The notes beneath the pieces are model-generated. The model worked only from the letters and a program-made list of their open reading frames with translations, searched no databases and was not told the DNA's origin. Of a stretch of DNA of 64,000 bases, positions 33,403 through 43,545 are shown piece by piece. The stretch lies in contig NZ_CP028487.1 in NCBI RefSeq assembly GCF_003048255.1, positions 4,278,001 to 4,342,000 of the forward strand, written 5' to 3'. Position 1 is the first letter of the stretch, and the number at the start of each line of letters is the position of its first letter. The stretch is from Yersinia massiliensis. GTDB taxonomy: Bacteria; Pseudomonadota; Gammaproteobacteria; Enterobacterales; Enterobacteriaceae. The translations under genes and the position numbers were made by a program.

Positions 33403-33713
33403 GCTCCTTCGCTCTCTGTTATCACTCTCTGTATTGGCACTATTTTTACAGTGCATTTAACTACCACTCACACAAAAAGCAATCATATATCTCTTCCACA
33501 ACTACATTATCGGTCAAAATCACCACTCCATTTCGCACTTTTAGTCAAAAACACTTATCCAATTGAAAATATTAAAATTTAACTAAGATGTGTTGTTTTT
33601 TAATCATTTTTTATTCCTTTTCGTTATTAAAAATTAGTCACCACCGCGAAAGTGACCTTAAATATTATTAGTCAGCTATTAATATCCTACGTTACTAGAT
33701 GTATACTCATTTT

Positions 33714-33729
33714 CGTGATGTAAATCACA
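33714..33729. promoter_or_regulatory. CRP/FNR-type palindrome upstream of yhcN
   Basis: CGTGA-TGTAAA-TCACA differs from the CRP consensus TGTGA-N6-TCACA by one base. It lies 41 bp before the yhcN-like start. FNR could also bind because of the TGAT-N4-ATCA core. The rest of the 427-bp argR-yhcN gap shows nothing else I can name. Confidence 0.55.
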
Positions 33730-33769
33730 CTTATTCCCCAGTAATAGAAGAACAAATAGAGGCAATAAA

Positions 33770-34033
33770 ATGAAAATTAAAACAACTATCGCAACGCTGA
33801 GCGTTCTATCTGCACTGTCTTTCGGTGTTTTTGCAGCTGATTCCATCAATGATAATCAAGCTGCCAATATGCAAGCAGTAGGTACAATTACAGTGAGTGG
33901 TCTTAATGGCGCACCTTCTGATATTCGTCAGGCACTGTCTGATAAAGCTGATGCTATGGGCGCTAAAGCGTTTAAAGTCATTGAAGTACGCGAAGAGAAT
34001 AACTGGCACGCCACTGCGAAAGCTTATAAATAA
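33770..34033 (+). CDS. yhcN: YhcN/BhsA-family (DUF1471) periplasmic stress protein
   Basis: This 87-residue secreted protein has signal peptide MKIKTTIATLSVLSALSFGVFA and a mature DUF1471 domain (VGTITVSGLNGAPSDIRQALSDKADAMGAKAFKVIEV) ending WHATAKAYK. Members of this family respond to acid, peroxide and other stresses and affect biofilm. E. coli yhcN also sits near argR. The window holds two further family members (57328 and 58727). Confidence 0.85.
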   Translation: MKIKTTIATLSVLSALSFGVFAADSINDNQAANMQAVGTITVSGLNGAPSDIRQALSDKADAMGAKAFKVIEVREENNWHATAKAYK

Positions 34034-34050
34034 GATTTTTTGCTAGAAAT

Positions 34051-34086
34051 GAAAGTATATGCCCCCGATATAAGGGGCATACTTTC
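34051..34086. other. Hairpin after yhcN
   Basis: GAAAGTATATGCCCC pairs with GGGGCATACTTTC (two-base bulge). It has no T run, so it may be a 3'-end stabiliser rather than an intrinsic terminator. Confidence 0.55.
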
Positions 34087-34099
34087 GAGCTTGATGGTT

Positions 34100-34258
34100 T
34101 ATTCAATCAGTTGAAAATAGACATAAAAAGTCTTTTTCAGCTTATTGAATAGAGTATGAATTGATGTGGTGAGCTAAGCCAGTAGAGCCCGCAAAGGAAT
34201 AATCCCTCGTCGTCTATCCGACGACCCCTTTTACCCCCGCTCTGCGGGGGCTTTTTTT
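34100..34258 (+). ncRNA. Candidate small RNA between yhcN and mpl
   Basis: Three hairpins follow one another: a 52-nt imperfect stem with outer arms TATTCAAT / ATTGAATA (34100-34151), GTCGTC / GACGAC (34209-34225), and a strong terminator CCCCCGC-TCT-GCGGGGG with seven T (34234-34258). No reading frame is convincing. The terminator points along the plus strand, 200 bp past yhcN, so it ends either a long yhcN 3' UTR or a separate small RNA. I do not match it to a known RNA. Confidence 0.4.
34234..34258 (+). terminator. Strong plus-strand terminator facing mpl
   Basis: CCCCCGC / GCGGGGG with loop TCT is followed by seven T. mpl is on the opposite strand and stops at 34266. Confidence 0.92.
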
Positions 34259-34265
34259 ATCTGGC

Positions 34266-35651
34266 TTAATCTTGAGATTGCGCTTCTAAGGCTGATTTTT
34301 TACCTAATGAACTCAGTAACTTATCATGAATCCCGCCAAAACCACCATTACTCATGACCAAGATATGATCTCCGGGTTGAGCCGTTTTCACAACCATATC
34401 GACTAACGTATCGATATCAGCACTCCAATGCGTAGGTTGAATACAAGCATCTGCGACTTCAACAACTTGCCAAGGGATATGCTGAGGCTGGAACAGGAAT
34501 ACTTCATCTGCACGGCCTAATGAAGGTGCCAACTCATTCTTGGATAGCCCCAATTTCATGGTGTTAGAACGTGGCTCTAAAACAGCTAAAATACGTGCAG
34601 TTCCACCGACTTTACTGCGCAATGCCGCTAAGGTCGCAAGAATGGCCGTTGGGTGGTGCGCAAAATCATCATAAACCGTGACACCATGGGCTTCACCGCG
34701 TAACTCCAGCCGACGTCGGGCATTAATAAAACCACCTAATGCACGGCAAGCATCCGCAGGTTGCACCCCAACATGGCGAGCAGCAGCGATGGCCATCAGC
34801 CCATTGTGCATATTATGCTCGCCCACCAGTGACCAGTTAACCTCACCGACTAATTCATTATCGAGAAGCACTTCGTAGACGCTAGCATCAGTTGAAACTT
34901 TACGCGCAAACCAGCTCCCCGTTTCACCAACAAGCTCTTGCTCGCTCCAGCACCCCATCGCCATCACCTGCTTCAGATGATTATCATTGTCCGGCAGGAT
35001 GATTTTACCGGTACCCGGCACTAAACGTACCAGATGGTGGAATTGCTTTTGAATGGCTTTCAGATCATCAAAGATATCCGCATGATCAAACTCAAGATTA
35101 TTCATCACTAGCGTTCTTGGGCTGTAATGAACAAATTTAGAGCGTTTATCAAAGAAGGCACAATCATATTCATCAGCTTCAATCACAAAAAATGGGCTGT
35201 TACCTAAACGGGCTGAGACATCGAAATTACCCGGTAGACCACCAATAACAAAACCGGGCTCGTAGCCGCAAGATTCCAATATCCAAGCGACCATACCCGC
35301 GGTGGTTGTCTTGCCATGCGTACCGGCTATCGCCAATACCCAGCGCTCCGGCAATACATGGTCGTGCAGCCATTGCGGCCCTGAAACATAAGGGATGCCT
35401 TGTTCTAATACAGCTTCGACGCAAGGATTACCACGAGTCATGGCATTGCCGATGATCACCAAATCCGGTGCTGGATCCAGTTGAGCTGGATCATATCCTT
35501 GGATCAAGTCGATCCCTTGATTTTCCAGCTGTGTGCTCATCGGCGGATACACGTTAGCATCCGCTCCCGTCACTTCATGACCTAATGAACGTGCCAGCAT
35601 CGCTAAGCCGCCCATAAAAGTGCCGCAGATACCTAATATGTGAATGCGCAT
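34266..35651 (-). CDS. mpl: UDP-MurNAc:L-Ala-gamma-D-Glu-meso-DAP ligase Mpl
   Basis: This 461-residue Mur-ligase-family enzyme joins recycled murein tripeptide to UDP-MurNAc. It has the Rossmann start (RIHILGICGTFMGGLAML), the ATP loop GTHGKTTTAGMVAW, central ligase motifs (EADEYDCAFFDKRSKFVHY) and the C-terminal domain (YDDFAHHPTAI, LEPRSNTMKLG). It is divergent from fbp, as in E. coli. Confidence 0.97.
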   Translation of the reverse strand: MRIHILGICGTFMGGLAMLARSLGHEVTGADANVYPPMSTQLENQGIDLIQGYDPAQLDPAPDLVIIGNAMTRGNPCVEAVLEQGIPYVSGPQWLHDHVLPERWVLAIAGTHGKTTTAGMVAWILESCGYEPGFVIGGLPGNFDVSARLGNSPFFVIEADEYDCAFFDKRSKFVHYSPRTLVMNNLEFDHADIFDDLKAIQKQFHHLVRLVPGTGKIILPDNDNHLKQVMAMGCWSEQELVGETGSWFARKVSTDASVYEVLLDNELVGEVNWSLVGEHNMHNGLMAIAAARHVGVQPADACRALGGFINARRRLELRGEAHGVTVYDDFAHHPTAILATLAALRSKVGGTARILAVLEPRSNTMKLGLSKNELAPSLGRADEVFLFQPQHIPWQVVEVADACIQPTHWSADIDTLVDMVVKTAQPGDHILVMSNGGFGGIHDKLLSSLGKKSALEAQSQD

Positions 35652-35821
35652 AAATCTTCCGTATTAATCAGCTTCGAATTTGTCACCATTCTACCGCTCA
35701 GAATCAAAGAGAAGAAATGGAATTGCCTATGAATCATTCTTATCTTTGGGCTACACTGCTGCCATCAGATGAGTTGTTCGTTAATAAATCGATTTTTAAC
35801 CGTAGATTCAGGGATTGTGTC

Positions 35822-36835
35822 ATGAAAACGTTAGGCGAATTCATCGTTGAGAAACAGCTAGACTTCTCTCACGCCACCGGCGAATTAACTGCATTACTTT
35901 CAGCAATCAAACTCGGCGCAAAAATTATTCACCGTGATATCAACAAAGCTGGTTTGGTTGATATTTTAGGTGCCAGTGGTGTTTCCAATATTCAAGGCGA
36001 GGACCAGATGAAACTGGACCTGTTTGCCAATGAAAAATTGAAAGCGGCCCTGAAAGCACGTGGTGAAGTTGCCGGCATCGCGTCAGAAGAAGAAGATGAC
36101 ATTGTTATCTTTGACGGTGGACGGGCAGAAAATGCCAAATATGTCGTTCTGATGGATCCATTGGATGGCTCTTCAAATATCGACGTGAATGTGTCCGTCG
36201 GTACAATTTTCTCTATTTATCGTCGTATTACCCCATTTGGGGTGCCTATTACTGAAGCTGACTTTTTGCAACCGGGCACCAAGCAAGTTGCAGCAGGCTA
36301 TGTAGTCTATGGTTCTTCAACCATGCTGGTCTATACCACAGGTTACGGTGTGCATGCTTTTACCTATGATCCTTCGCTGGGTGTTTTCTGTTTGTCCCAC
36401 GAAAAGGTTCGCTATCCCGCAACCGGTTGCATGTATTCCATCAACGAAGGGAATTACATTAAATTCCCATTAGGCGTGAAGAAATACATTAAGTATTGCC
36501 AAGAGCAGGATGAAGCCACTAAGCGGCCTTATACCTCACGCTATATTGGCTCGCTGGTTGCCGACTTCCATCGTAATTTGTTGAAAGGTGGTATTTATAT
36601 CTACCCAAGTACTGCTAGCCATCCACAGGGAAAACTACGTTTACTCTATGAATGCAATCCAATGGCTTTCTTGGCAGAACAAGCCGGTGGTAAAGCAACG
36701 GATGGGGTTAACCGCATTCTGGATATCGTGCCGGAGAAACTGCATCAACGTGCACCGTTCTTCGTGGGTACCAAGTCTATGGTTGAAGACGCTGAAGGCT
36801 TTATTGCTAGGTTCCCTGACGAAGAAGCTAAGTAA
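35822..36835 (+). CDS. fbp: Fructose-1,6-bisphosphatase, class I
   Basis: This 337-residue gluconeogenic enzyme has the metal-binding block [22 protein letters not shown] (split by function: DPLDGSSN binds Mg). Also present are the sugar-phosphate loop [13 protein letters not shown] and [16 protein letters not shown] start at [12 protein letters not shown] (35822), the family N-terminus; the frame is open from 35717, but the extra 35 residues are not conserved. Confidence 0.96.
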   Translation: MKTLGEFIVEKQLDFSHATGELTALLSAIKLGAKIIHRDINKAGLVDILGASGVSNIQGEDQMKLDLFANEKLKAALKARGEVAGIASEEEDDIVIFDGGRAENAKYVVLMDPLDGSSNIDVNVSVGTIFSIYRRITPFGVPITEADFLQPGTKQVAAGYVVYGSSTMLVYTTGYGVHAFTYDPSLGVFCLSHEKVRYPATGCMYSINEGNYIKFPLGVKKYIKYCQEQDEATKRPYTSRYIGSLVADFHRNLLKGGIYIYPSTASHPQGKLRLLYECNPMAFLAEQAGGKATDGVNRILDIVPEKLHQRAPFFVGTKSMVEDAEGFIARFPDEEAK

Positions 36836-36852
36836 TTAGCGGATTTCGACTG

Positions 36853-36881
36853 AAAACAGCGGCCATTGCGCCGCTGTTTTT
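36853..36881. terminator. Bidirectional terminator between fbp and the chemoreceptor
   Basis: AAAACAGCGGC and GCCGCTGTTTT form a perfect 11-bp stem with loop CATTGC, with A and T runs on both sides. Confidence 0.93.
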
Positions 36882-36882
36882 C

Positions 36883-38463
36883 TTATGCCTCTAGCGCCAG
36901 CTTATCCCCCTGCAATTTGAAAACCGCCATACTGGCTGACAATGCGCTCGCTTGATCTTCTAATGAACGCGTTGCTGCCGCTGCCTGCTCAACCAATGTC
37001 GCATTCTGCTGGGCAACCTGATCCATCTGAGCAATAGCCACATTGACTTGCTCAATACCACTGCTTTGCTCATAAGTTGCAGCTGATATTTCACGCATCA
37101 ACGCGGTGACTCGACTCACCTCACTGGCGATCTCATGCATGGTCTGCCCCGCAGATTCAGCCATATCTGCGCCTTCTCGTACACGACTCTGTGATTCAAC
37201 GATCAGGTCTTTAATCTCTTTAGCTGATTGTGCACTGCGCTGGGCCAGATTACGGACTTCACCGGCGACGACAGCAAAGCCTCGCCCTTGCTCCCCCGCT
37301 CGGGCAGCTTCAACCGCCGCATTGAGCGCCAGAATATTAGTTTGGAATGCAATACCGTCAATCACGGTAATAATATCGGAGATTCGCCGCGAACTGGTGG
37401 TAATAGCCTGCATTTTATCAACAACGTGGCTGACGGCCTCACTGCCCTTATTGGCAATGTCCGAAACACTCATCGCCAGGCGATTGGCTTGATCGGAGTT
37501 CTCAGCATTCATTTTTACCGTTGAAGTCAGTTGTTCCATGCTGGCGGCCGTTTGTTCCAGTGAGGACGCTGATTCCTCTGTACGTTCGGCCAAATGATGG
37601 TTACCCGCCGCTAACTCCCGCGAGCCGACACCAATTTGCCCGCCGACTTCACGTACGTTGCTCACCGATTCCACTAACGATTGCTGCATAACTTGCAACG
37701 CTTTTGCTAACCGAGCCAGCTCTGTATTTCCCTCACTATTAATATTGCGGGTTAAATCACCAGAGGCGATATATTCTAATTGATGAATTGATTGCTCCAA
37801 AGGCTGCAAGATAATGTATTTGAGCGCAAACCATGCCAACACAGCAGAGATCAAGGTGATCACGCCCGCAGCAACAATGATCGCTAACTTAATTTTGGCG
37901 GCATTGTTCGCCCTATCAATTTGTTGTTGACCAGCATCCAAGGCATAACTGCGAAAAGTGGCAACGTCATCGTTGAAGGCTTTGCTAATCTCCGTGATAC
38001 TCTTTTCTAGCACATCATAATACTCATCTGCGTAACCCGCTTTGATAGCGGCAAGCATCGGGATTACACCTTTATCCACATAATTTTTATAACTTTTTTG
38101 AATATTTTCTGCCAATACCTGCCCGTCTCCCCGAGCAGATACCGCACTAACAAAACGTGCCATCTCTTTTTGTGACAATGCCAAAGAACCTTCAGCCTGC
38201 TTTGCTGTTTGCAACGACTCATCAATCAGACCGATCTCTAGTTGATGGATTGCCAATGCGGCTTCTGTTCGAGCACTCAAGGTCGCATTGAAACTATTCG
38301 ATAAAGACCCCAATTCCTCCCCTTGGATCTGATTAATGACTTGTAATGAGCGTGAGCTTTCCTGAATCGAATTGATTCCGATCACACTGACAATTAATAA
38401 AATCAATGACATAAGGCTTAGCTGAGCAATAAGCCCATTCTTAATGGTAATCTTTTTTAACAT
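36883..38463 (-). CDS. Methyl-accepting chemotaxis protein
   Basis: This 526-residue receptor has TM1 at about residues 11-31, a mainly helical periplasmic sensor (about 32-190), TM2 (about 192-214) and HAMP. The long coiled-coil signalling domain carries the conserved hairpin tip DIITVIDGIAFQTNILALNAAVEAARAGEQGRGFAVVAGEVRNLAQRSA (named here by its two ends, IDGIAFQTN and GEVRNLA). It ends KLALEA, without the NWETF-type CheR/CheB tether of Tsr and Tar, so adaptation would rely on other receptors. The ligand is unknown. A sigma-28-type promoter lies upstream. Confidence 0.93.
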   Translation of the reverse strand: MLKKITIKNGLIAQLSLMSLILLIVSVIGINSIQESSRSLQVINQIQGEELGSLSNSFNATLSARTEAALAIHQLEIGLIDESLQTAKQAEGSLALSQKEMARFVSAVSARGDGQVLAENIQKSYKNYVDKGVIPMLAAIKAGYADEYYDVLEKSITEISKAFNDDVATFRSYALDAGQQQIDRANNAAKIKLAIIVAAGVITLISAVLAWFALKYIILQPLEQSIHQLEYIASGDLTRNINSEGNTELARLAKALQVMQQSLVESVSNVREVGGQIGVGSRELAAGNHHLAERTEESASSLEQTAASMEQLTSTVKMNAENSDQANRLAMSVSDIANKGSEAVSHVVDKMQAITTSSRRISDIITVIDGIAFQTNILALNAAVEAARAGEQGRGFAVVAGEVRNLAQRSAQSAKEIKDLIVESQSRVREGADMAESAGQTMHEIASEVSRVTALMREISAATYEQSSGIEQVNVAIAQMDQVAQQNATLVEQAAAATRSLEDQASALSASMAVFKLQGDKLALEA

Positions 38464-38543
38464 CGGTTTTTTCCGGTTGTGTGCAAATGGTTAAGATTAC
38501 AAAGTGTTAGCAGTACAGCGGACGATCTTATTATTTGATTTAG

Positions 38544-38570
38544 TTATCGGCGCTGCATAGGTCGTCTTGA
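38544..38570 (-). promoter_or_regulatory. Sigma-28 (FliA) promoter of the chemoreceptor
   Basis: On the minus strand TCAA, 15 bases, then GCCGATAA matches the FliA consensus TAAA-N15-GCCGATAA with one mismatch. It lies 81 bp upstream of the receptor start, so flagellar-class regulation is expected. Confidence 0.82.
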
Positions 38571-38752
38571 ACCATCGCAAGAAAAACAGCTTAAAATAGA
38601 TACATTTATCTAATGACGGGATTTTATCTCAATGAAATGGCCCTGATTCAGGCAATCTCACCGCTATCAAGCAGTGAAAAGGGCGGGAATTCACCTAAGA
38701 CTTGGCTATAATAGCCAGCACTCCATTTCTGGTTTGATAAAAGGAAACCGAC

Positions 38753-39280
38753 ATGAGCTTGAACGACGTACCTGCAGGTAAAGACCTGCCAGAAGATATT
38801 TATGTTGTAATCGAAATCCCTGCTAACGCTGACCCGATCAAATATGAAATCGATAAAGAGACTGGTTCTCTGTTCGTAGACCGTTTCATGTCTACCGCGA
38901 TGTTCTACCCTTGTAACTACGGCTACATCAACAATACCTTGTCATTAGACGGGGATCCGGTTGATGTGCTGGTGCCAACACCGTATCCGTTACAGCCTGG
39001 TGCTGTTATTCGTTGCCGCCCAGTTGGCGTGTTGAAAATGACGGATGAAGCAGGCGAAGATGCTAAGTTAGTGGCTGTTCCACACAGCAAACTGACCAAA
39101 GAATATGATCACGTTAAAGACGTGCAAGACCTGCCTGAATTGCTGAAGGCACAGATCAAACACTTCTTTGAGCATTATAAAGATCTGGAAACGGGCAAAT
39201 GGGTGAAAGTTGACGGCTGGGAAGATGCCGCAGCGGCCAAAGCTGAGATCCTGTCTTCTTTCGAGCGTGCGAAGAAATAA
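38753..39280 (+). CDS. ppa: Inorganic pyrophosphatase
   Basis: This 175-residue family I soluble pyrophosphatase hydrolyses PPi with Mg. The signature DGDPVDVLV carries the metal-binding aspartates, and [15 protein letters not shown] and YGYINNTLS are typical. A clear AAGGAAA site precedes the ATG. Confidence 0.98.
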   Translation: MSLNDVPAGKDLPEDIYVVIEIPANADPIKYEIDKETGSLFVDRFMSTAMFYPCNYGYINNTLSLDGDPVDVLVPTPYPLQPGAVIRCRPVGVLKMTDEAGEDAKLVAVPHSKLTKEYDHVKDVQDLPELLKAQIKHFFEHYKDLETGKWVKVDGWEDAAAAKAEILSSFERAKK

Positions 39281-39298
39281 TTCTTTGTTTTGCCGATA

Positions 39299-39332
39299 AA
39301 AAAACACCGCTCATTGAGCGGTGTTTTTTTTT
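39299..39332. terminator. ppa terminator
   Basis: AACACCGCTC / GAGCGGTGTT with loop ATT is followed by seven more T; an A run on the other side also serves ytfP. Confidence 0.94.
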
Positions 39333-39361
39333 ACTCATGACAATTTCAAATTTATCGCAAT

Positions 39362-39724
39362 CTAAGGTAACGGCTTATCATTTTCTTCATGGCGTTTGAG
39401 CCAATCGCCACTGTAAATACGTGGCACCCCTTCGATCGGTAAACGATAAAGATATATCCACGCACTACCGTAAGGTGTTTGAATTAATTCACGTCGATAA
39501 TCTTTAGTATTACTTTTCAACTCATCTAACTCATTCATAATAGAAGAGTTAATCCGATAAACCTCACAATGCACAGTGCCTTCTCCGGGAATGACCGCCG
39601 GATAATGACCTAAATTGTACATTTCATAGCCTTCCAGATCATGTTCGCCCAGCAACTGAGCGTCCGTCATCCAGTGACTATTACCTTGCTTGCGTCGTAA
39701 ACTGCCGTAGACAATAATTCGCAT
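39362..39724 (-). CDS. ytfP: Gamma-glutamylcyclotransferase-fold protein YtfP
   Basis: This 120-residue AIG2/GGCT-like protein starts RIIVYGSLRRKQGNSHWM and has the fold's YGSL loop and YRRELIQ strand. The E. coli protein has no settled role. It lies 2 bp after tamB, completing the tamA-tamB-ytfP unit found in enterobacteria. Confidence 0.93.
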   Translation of the reverse strand: MRIIVYGSLRRKQGNSHWMTDAQLLGEHDLEGYEMYNLGHYPAVIPGEGTVHCEVYRINSSIMNELDELKSNTKDYRRELIQTPYGSAWIYLYRLPIEGVPRIYSGDWLKRHEENDKPLP

Positions 39725-39726
39725 TG

Positions 39727-42700
39727 TTAGAACTCAAACTGATAAAGCACATCTAATGCCTGATCAATACCAGACACCGCTTCTAGATACAACCTTGGCA
39801 TCAACCGATAACGTAATGTTAACGTTGCCAGCGAGTCAAATATACCTACTCCGTATTTTACTTGCAGATCTTTGGTGACATAGCCACTCACAACCACTTG
39901 CGAGCTATCGCCAACCCCTTGCGTATCAAGTGCTAGGTTAGTGACACCAAATGCCTCGCCAATTTTACCCACAAGTTTGCCACTTTGTGCAACCCCCATT
40001 CCGACAAGCATTGAGGTCATCAGGCCGCTGTCTGCTCCTGAATTGCCTAACCCCTGCCCACGTAACAAGTACGACAGCGCCTCTTGCTGCGACATCGACG
40101 GATCCGAGAATATTTCCAGCCGTGGTGCATCGGCCATTCCCGTCACTCGGACACCCGCAGTCACGCCATCAGCAGTGGCATCAGGATTACGTATTGCTTC
40201 AATATTGAGTAACGGCTGATCTGGTGGTCCAGAGAACAGTAGTACCCCTTTATTGACGATCAAATCCTGCCCATAAGCTCGGAAACTACCAGACGGGATA
40301 TTAATCTGCCCGTTCAAGCCCAACCCACGCTGATCTTGAACCATTTTCAAATCGCCCTGCAAACGGGCTTTAAGGCCAAATGCATTGAGACGAACATCGT
40401 TACCGACTCGGATCACCAGATTACTGTTGATAGGAATACTGTTTGACCGTGGTGAAATCGGTTTTAGGTCATTATTGAGCATCACTTCGTCGGAAGACAC
40501 ACCAACCGCAGTTTCCGGTACTTCCTGCACAGTGATACGCGCCCAAGGGATATCCACCGAGCCGTTAAGAGTGAACAACTGCGGTGTAGCTTCAAACACT
40601 ATGTCTGGCGAAACATCAATTCGTACCATCGGCGGGACAGTGACACGCAACTTGTTGCCTTTTGCTGCGATTCGGGCACGCCAAGCATTGATATCACGCC
40701 AATCAGCATCGCCAGACAAATTGAGCTGCCCTTGAGACGTCCGAATTAACCCATCCAGCGTTGAGGTCATGCCATCGAAATTCATCACCAGCCGACCTTC
40801 GGTAATATCAAATGGCATCCAACTGCCATCAACATCCACATTATCCAGCGCTAATCGACCGAACACTAATGGACTTTTGGCATTACCACCCAAACGTAGA
40901 TTGGCATTTAATAGGCCCGCTGCTTTTTCGCCATCACTGAGAATCGGGTTAATCATCGCTAAGGAGATATTATTGATAGCGATGTTACCGGATAGATTGC
41001 GCCGCCCTTCCGGGTCTGCAACCTGTACCTGCCCTGAGAATTGGCCGTTGTTCACCAGTTTGATGAGCCAATCGGCACGTACTTGTCCATTGGTGAGGCC
41101 ACCATTGAGATTCAGCGTTTCGAATGCAATAGGTAACGTATTACCCTGCACGACCTGCTGCACCTTAACGCCATTACCACTAAGGGATACCCGCACATCT
41201 GGCAAGCTGCCCCCTGCTTTCCAACTCACATCGGCTCGGCCGGTGAACACGCCATCTAAGGTTGTCTCTGGACCAAGAAACGGCTTTATCATTGCTAAAT
41301 CAAAACGATTGAGCACGACACTCGCCTGCCCGCTGGGGCCCGCTTCAATGGCTCTAGGGACACAAAGCTCCGCATTCGGATTAAGCCAGCAATGTGGCCC
41401 AATAGTGACCCGTTCTAACGTATTTTGGTAATCCAGCGCTATCGCACGACTTAAGCGCCATTCACCAACAGGAGTGTCGAAGCGGGTATTATTGAGCGTG
41501 CCACGCCAACGCTCTTGCTGCCTATCAAAACTCCCCTCCAACGCCAACTGACCAGACACGGGTTCACCCTGCATATTCAGGCGCAACTGATGCTGTTTTT
41601 CACTGCCACGGGCATCCAACGTCAGCAAACTGACCACTAAATCGGCTTGCTTAAGTTGTTCTACCCGAATGGCAAGCTGGCCCTGAATTTGATCCGTCGA
41701 GCGAACATCACCCTCAATTCTGACCCGATTAATGCTTAATTCTTGCCATTGCAGGCGGTTGGCGGTGAGGTCAGCCAGCAGTTGTGGTGCTTTAAGGTTG
41801 CCGCGCAATCTCAGTGTGCCGTTCACAACACCGGCAAGCCCCGGTAACGCCCCATCAAGCTGTGGCGCATCAACATTGGCATCAAGCTGCCATTGCTCAT
41901 TGAGGTCACCTTTTACATCGAGCTTATTACGCCCCAATGCCAGATTGATGCCAGGAATATGCCACTGACCTGCGGCATTCCCTGTCAATGAACCACGGGC
42001 TGTCACGCGATTTTGTTTAACGTTGCCATCCAGCGTCAGCTCTGGTACCTGTAACTGCCAGCTCCCTCCGTGGATACTGCCTCGGGTAACAATCTTGCCA
42101 TCCAGTTTTGCCGGCCACTCCGGCCACTGCTTCGCCGTGTTAATCCCTGACAGGGTTAATACCGAATTCCAACTAATGGCCTGACGCCAATCTACCACCC
42201 CAGTTAAGTCCGTATTACCTTGCAACGCTGCCAGACGTAAACGAGTGAGATTGAACTGCTCAACATTGCCTTTACCATCCAGCATCACTACCGCTGGCGG
42301 TAAATCTGTGCCTTTCACATCAGAGCGAAGGGAGAGCGCATAATCGGTCGCTTGCCCGTTTAGGCGCATTCTAAGATTGTCGATTTGGTATGTGGAGTCA
42401 CCCGCCAGTGGCCAACGTAGTTGCTTACTTTGTAAGGTTAAGGCTAAAGGTAAACCGGCTTGTGCCAGCGAGGTTTCTGCATCCAATTGCGCACTGACTG
42501 GGCCAGATAAGTTCAGTGCCACCTTGAGCTGCTCACGTAGTGCACCACCCACGGTGAGCTTCACTTTCTCGCCTTTTAGCGGCTCCACATTCAATGTGCT
42601 GTTGACGACCAGACTCAGCGGCCATGTTTCATTCAATGTCGCCTCCCCCTGAGCCGACAACCCGCCTTGTGGCGACTTAATTTCCAGCGTATCCAGTGTG

Positions 42701-43545
42701 ATGCGTTGATCTTGAGTGCTAGCTTGCAACAAGAGACTACTGATCAGCACATCAGTATCGCCTGTCAGCCTAAGCTGTTGCCCTGAGATCGCATTAATCT
42801 GCAAATCCAGCGGTAAGCGGAAATCCGGTAATTCAGGCAGTAAAGGTTCGGCAAACAACGCTTTTAAGCGCTCACCGAGCGGGAGTTCCGGCTCTATGGG
42901 GATGGGAGCCACAGCTTGCTGCTCAACCGCTTCTTTTACGGCGATGGCTGTTTCAACTGCTGGTTTGGCAGCATCAGGGACAATAGCAGGTACAGTTTTG
43001 GGTAATGCAATTAATAACCCATTGATTTTCGTTGGCATTAAGTTCAATGCACGTTGCTGCCAATGTGCGCCCGTACGGAATTCGTCTAACGAAATCGCAG
43101 TATCATCAATGGTGACTTTGACATTATTCAGCGTCAGCATACGTAACGTGATGGGGTATGGGGTACTCAACTCCCCCATCGGCTCGGTACTGGCGGGTGT
43201 TTCTGCCGCAGGCGGCAAGGCTTTGGTATCCACTACCACATCCACATCTTGTGCGGTCAACGCATTGACACATAACTCACTGCGCTTAAGGCAAGAAAGC
43301 TGTAATGACAGATGAAATTGGCCTGCTTTCACGGTAACGCCCGGCATTTGGTACTGAATACCCTTCAAAGTCAGGTCACGCCACCCACCAGTGACACTGG
43401 CAATATCCAACCCAGGCACCCAACGTACGGCGCTGTTGATCAAGAAGTGCAAGCCACTGGTGGTACCAAGCAGACCCGCCAACGTCCCCACCAGCAGTAG
43501 GATAATGAGCAAAAATGCGATACTGAGTCTCTTTACCCACCTCAT
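39727..43545 (-). CDS. tamB: Translocation and assembly module subunit TamB
   Basis: This 1272-residue inner-membrane-anchored, AsmA-like protein has an N-terminal anchor ([20 protein letters not shown]) and a very long beta-rich periplasmic body. The C-terminal DUF490 domain ends VLYQFEF. With TamA it supports outer-membrane protein assembly and lipid transport. Its start overlaps the tamA stop by four bases. Long antisense frames within it are shadows. Confidence 0.96.
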   Translation of the reverse strand: MRWVKRLSIAFLLIILLLVGTLAGLLGTTSGLHFLINSAVRWVPGLDIASVTGGWRDLTLKGIQYQMPGVTVKAGQFHLSLQLSCLKRSELCVNALTAQDVDVVVDTKALPPAAETPASTEPMGELSTPYPITLRMLTLNNVKVTIDDTAISLDEFRTGAHWQQRALNLMPTKINGLLIALPKTVPAIVPDAAKPAVETAIAVKEAVEQQAVAPIPIEPELPLGERLKALFAEPLLPELPDFRLPLDLQINAISGQQLRLTGDTDVLISSLLLQASTQDQRITLDTLEIKSPQGGLSAQGEATLNETWPLSLVVNSTLNVEPLKGEKVKLTVGGALREQLKVALNLSGPVSAQLDAETSLAQAGLPLALTLQSKQLRWPLAGDSTYQIDNLRMRLNGQATDYALSLRSDVKGTDLPPAVVMLDGKGNVEQFNLTRLRLAALQGNTDLTGVVDWRQAISWNSVLTLSGINTAKQWPEWPAKLDGKIVTRGSIHGGSWQLQVPELTLDGNVKQNRVTARGSLTGNAAGQWHIPGINLALGRNKLDVKGDLNEQWQLDANVDAPQLDGALPGLAGVVNGTLRLRGNLKAPQLLADLTANRLQWQELSINRVRIEGDVRSTDQIQGQLAIRVEQLKQADLVVSLLTLDARGSEKQHQLRLNMQGEPVSGQLALEGSFDRQQERWRGTLNNTRFDTPVGEWRLSRAIALDYQNTLERVTIGPHCWLNPNAELCVPRAIEAGPSGQASVVLNRFDLAMIKPFLGPETTLDGVFTGRADVSWKAGGSLPDVRVSLSGNGVKVQQVVQGNTLPIAFETLNLNGGLTNGQVRADWLIKLVNNGQFSGQVQVADPEGRRNLSGNIAINNISLAMINPILSDGEKAAGLLNANLRLGGNAKSPLVFGRLALDNVDVDGSWMPFDITEGRLVMNFDGMTSTLDGLIRTSQGQLNLSGDADWRDINAWRARIAAKGNKLRVTVPPMVRIDVSPDIVFEATPQLFTLNGSVDIPWARITVQEVPETAVGVSSDEVMLNNDLKPISPRSNSIPINSNLVIRVGNDVRLNAFGLKARLQGDLKMVQDQRGLGLNGQINIPSGSFRAYGQDLIVNKGVLLFSGPPDQPLLNIEAIRNPDATADGVTAGVRVTGMADAPRLEIFSDPSMSQQEALSYLLRGQGLGNSGADSGLMTSMLVGMGVAQSGKLVGKIGEAFGVTNLALDTQGVGDSSQVVVSGYVTKDLQVKYGVGIFDSLATLTLRYRLMPRLYLEAVSGIDQALDVLYQFEF

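Noticed and set aside
40769..43315. Long plus-strand frames (up to 220 codons) opposite tamB
   Set aside because: They mirror tamB codon bias, with low-complexity Ser/Pro/Thr composition and no ribosome sites.
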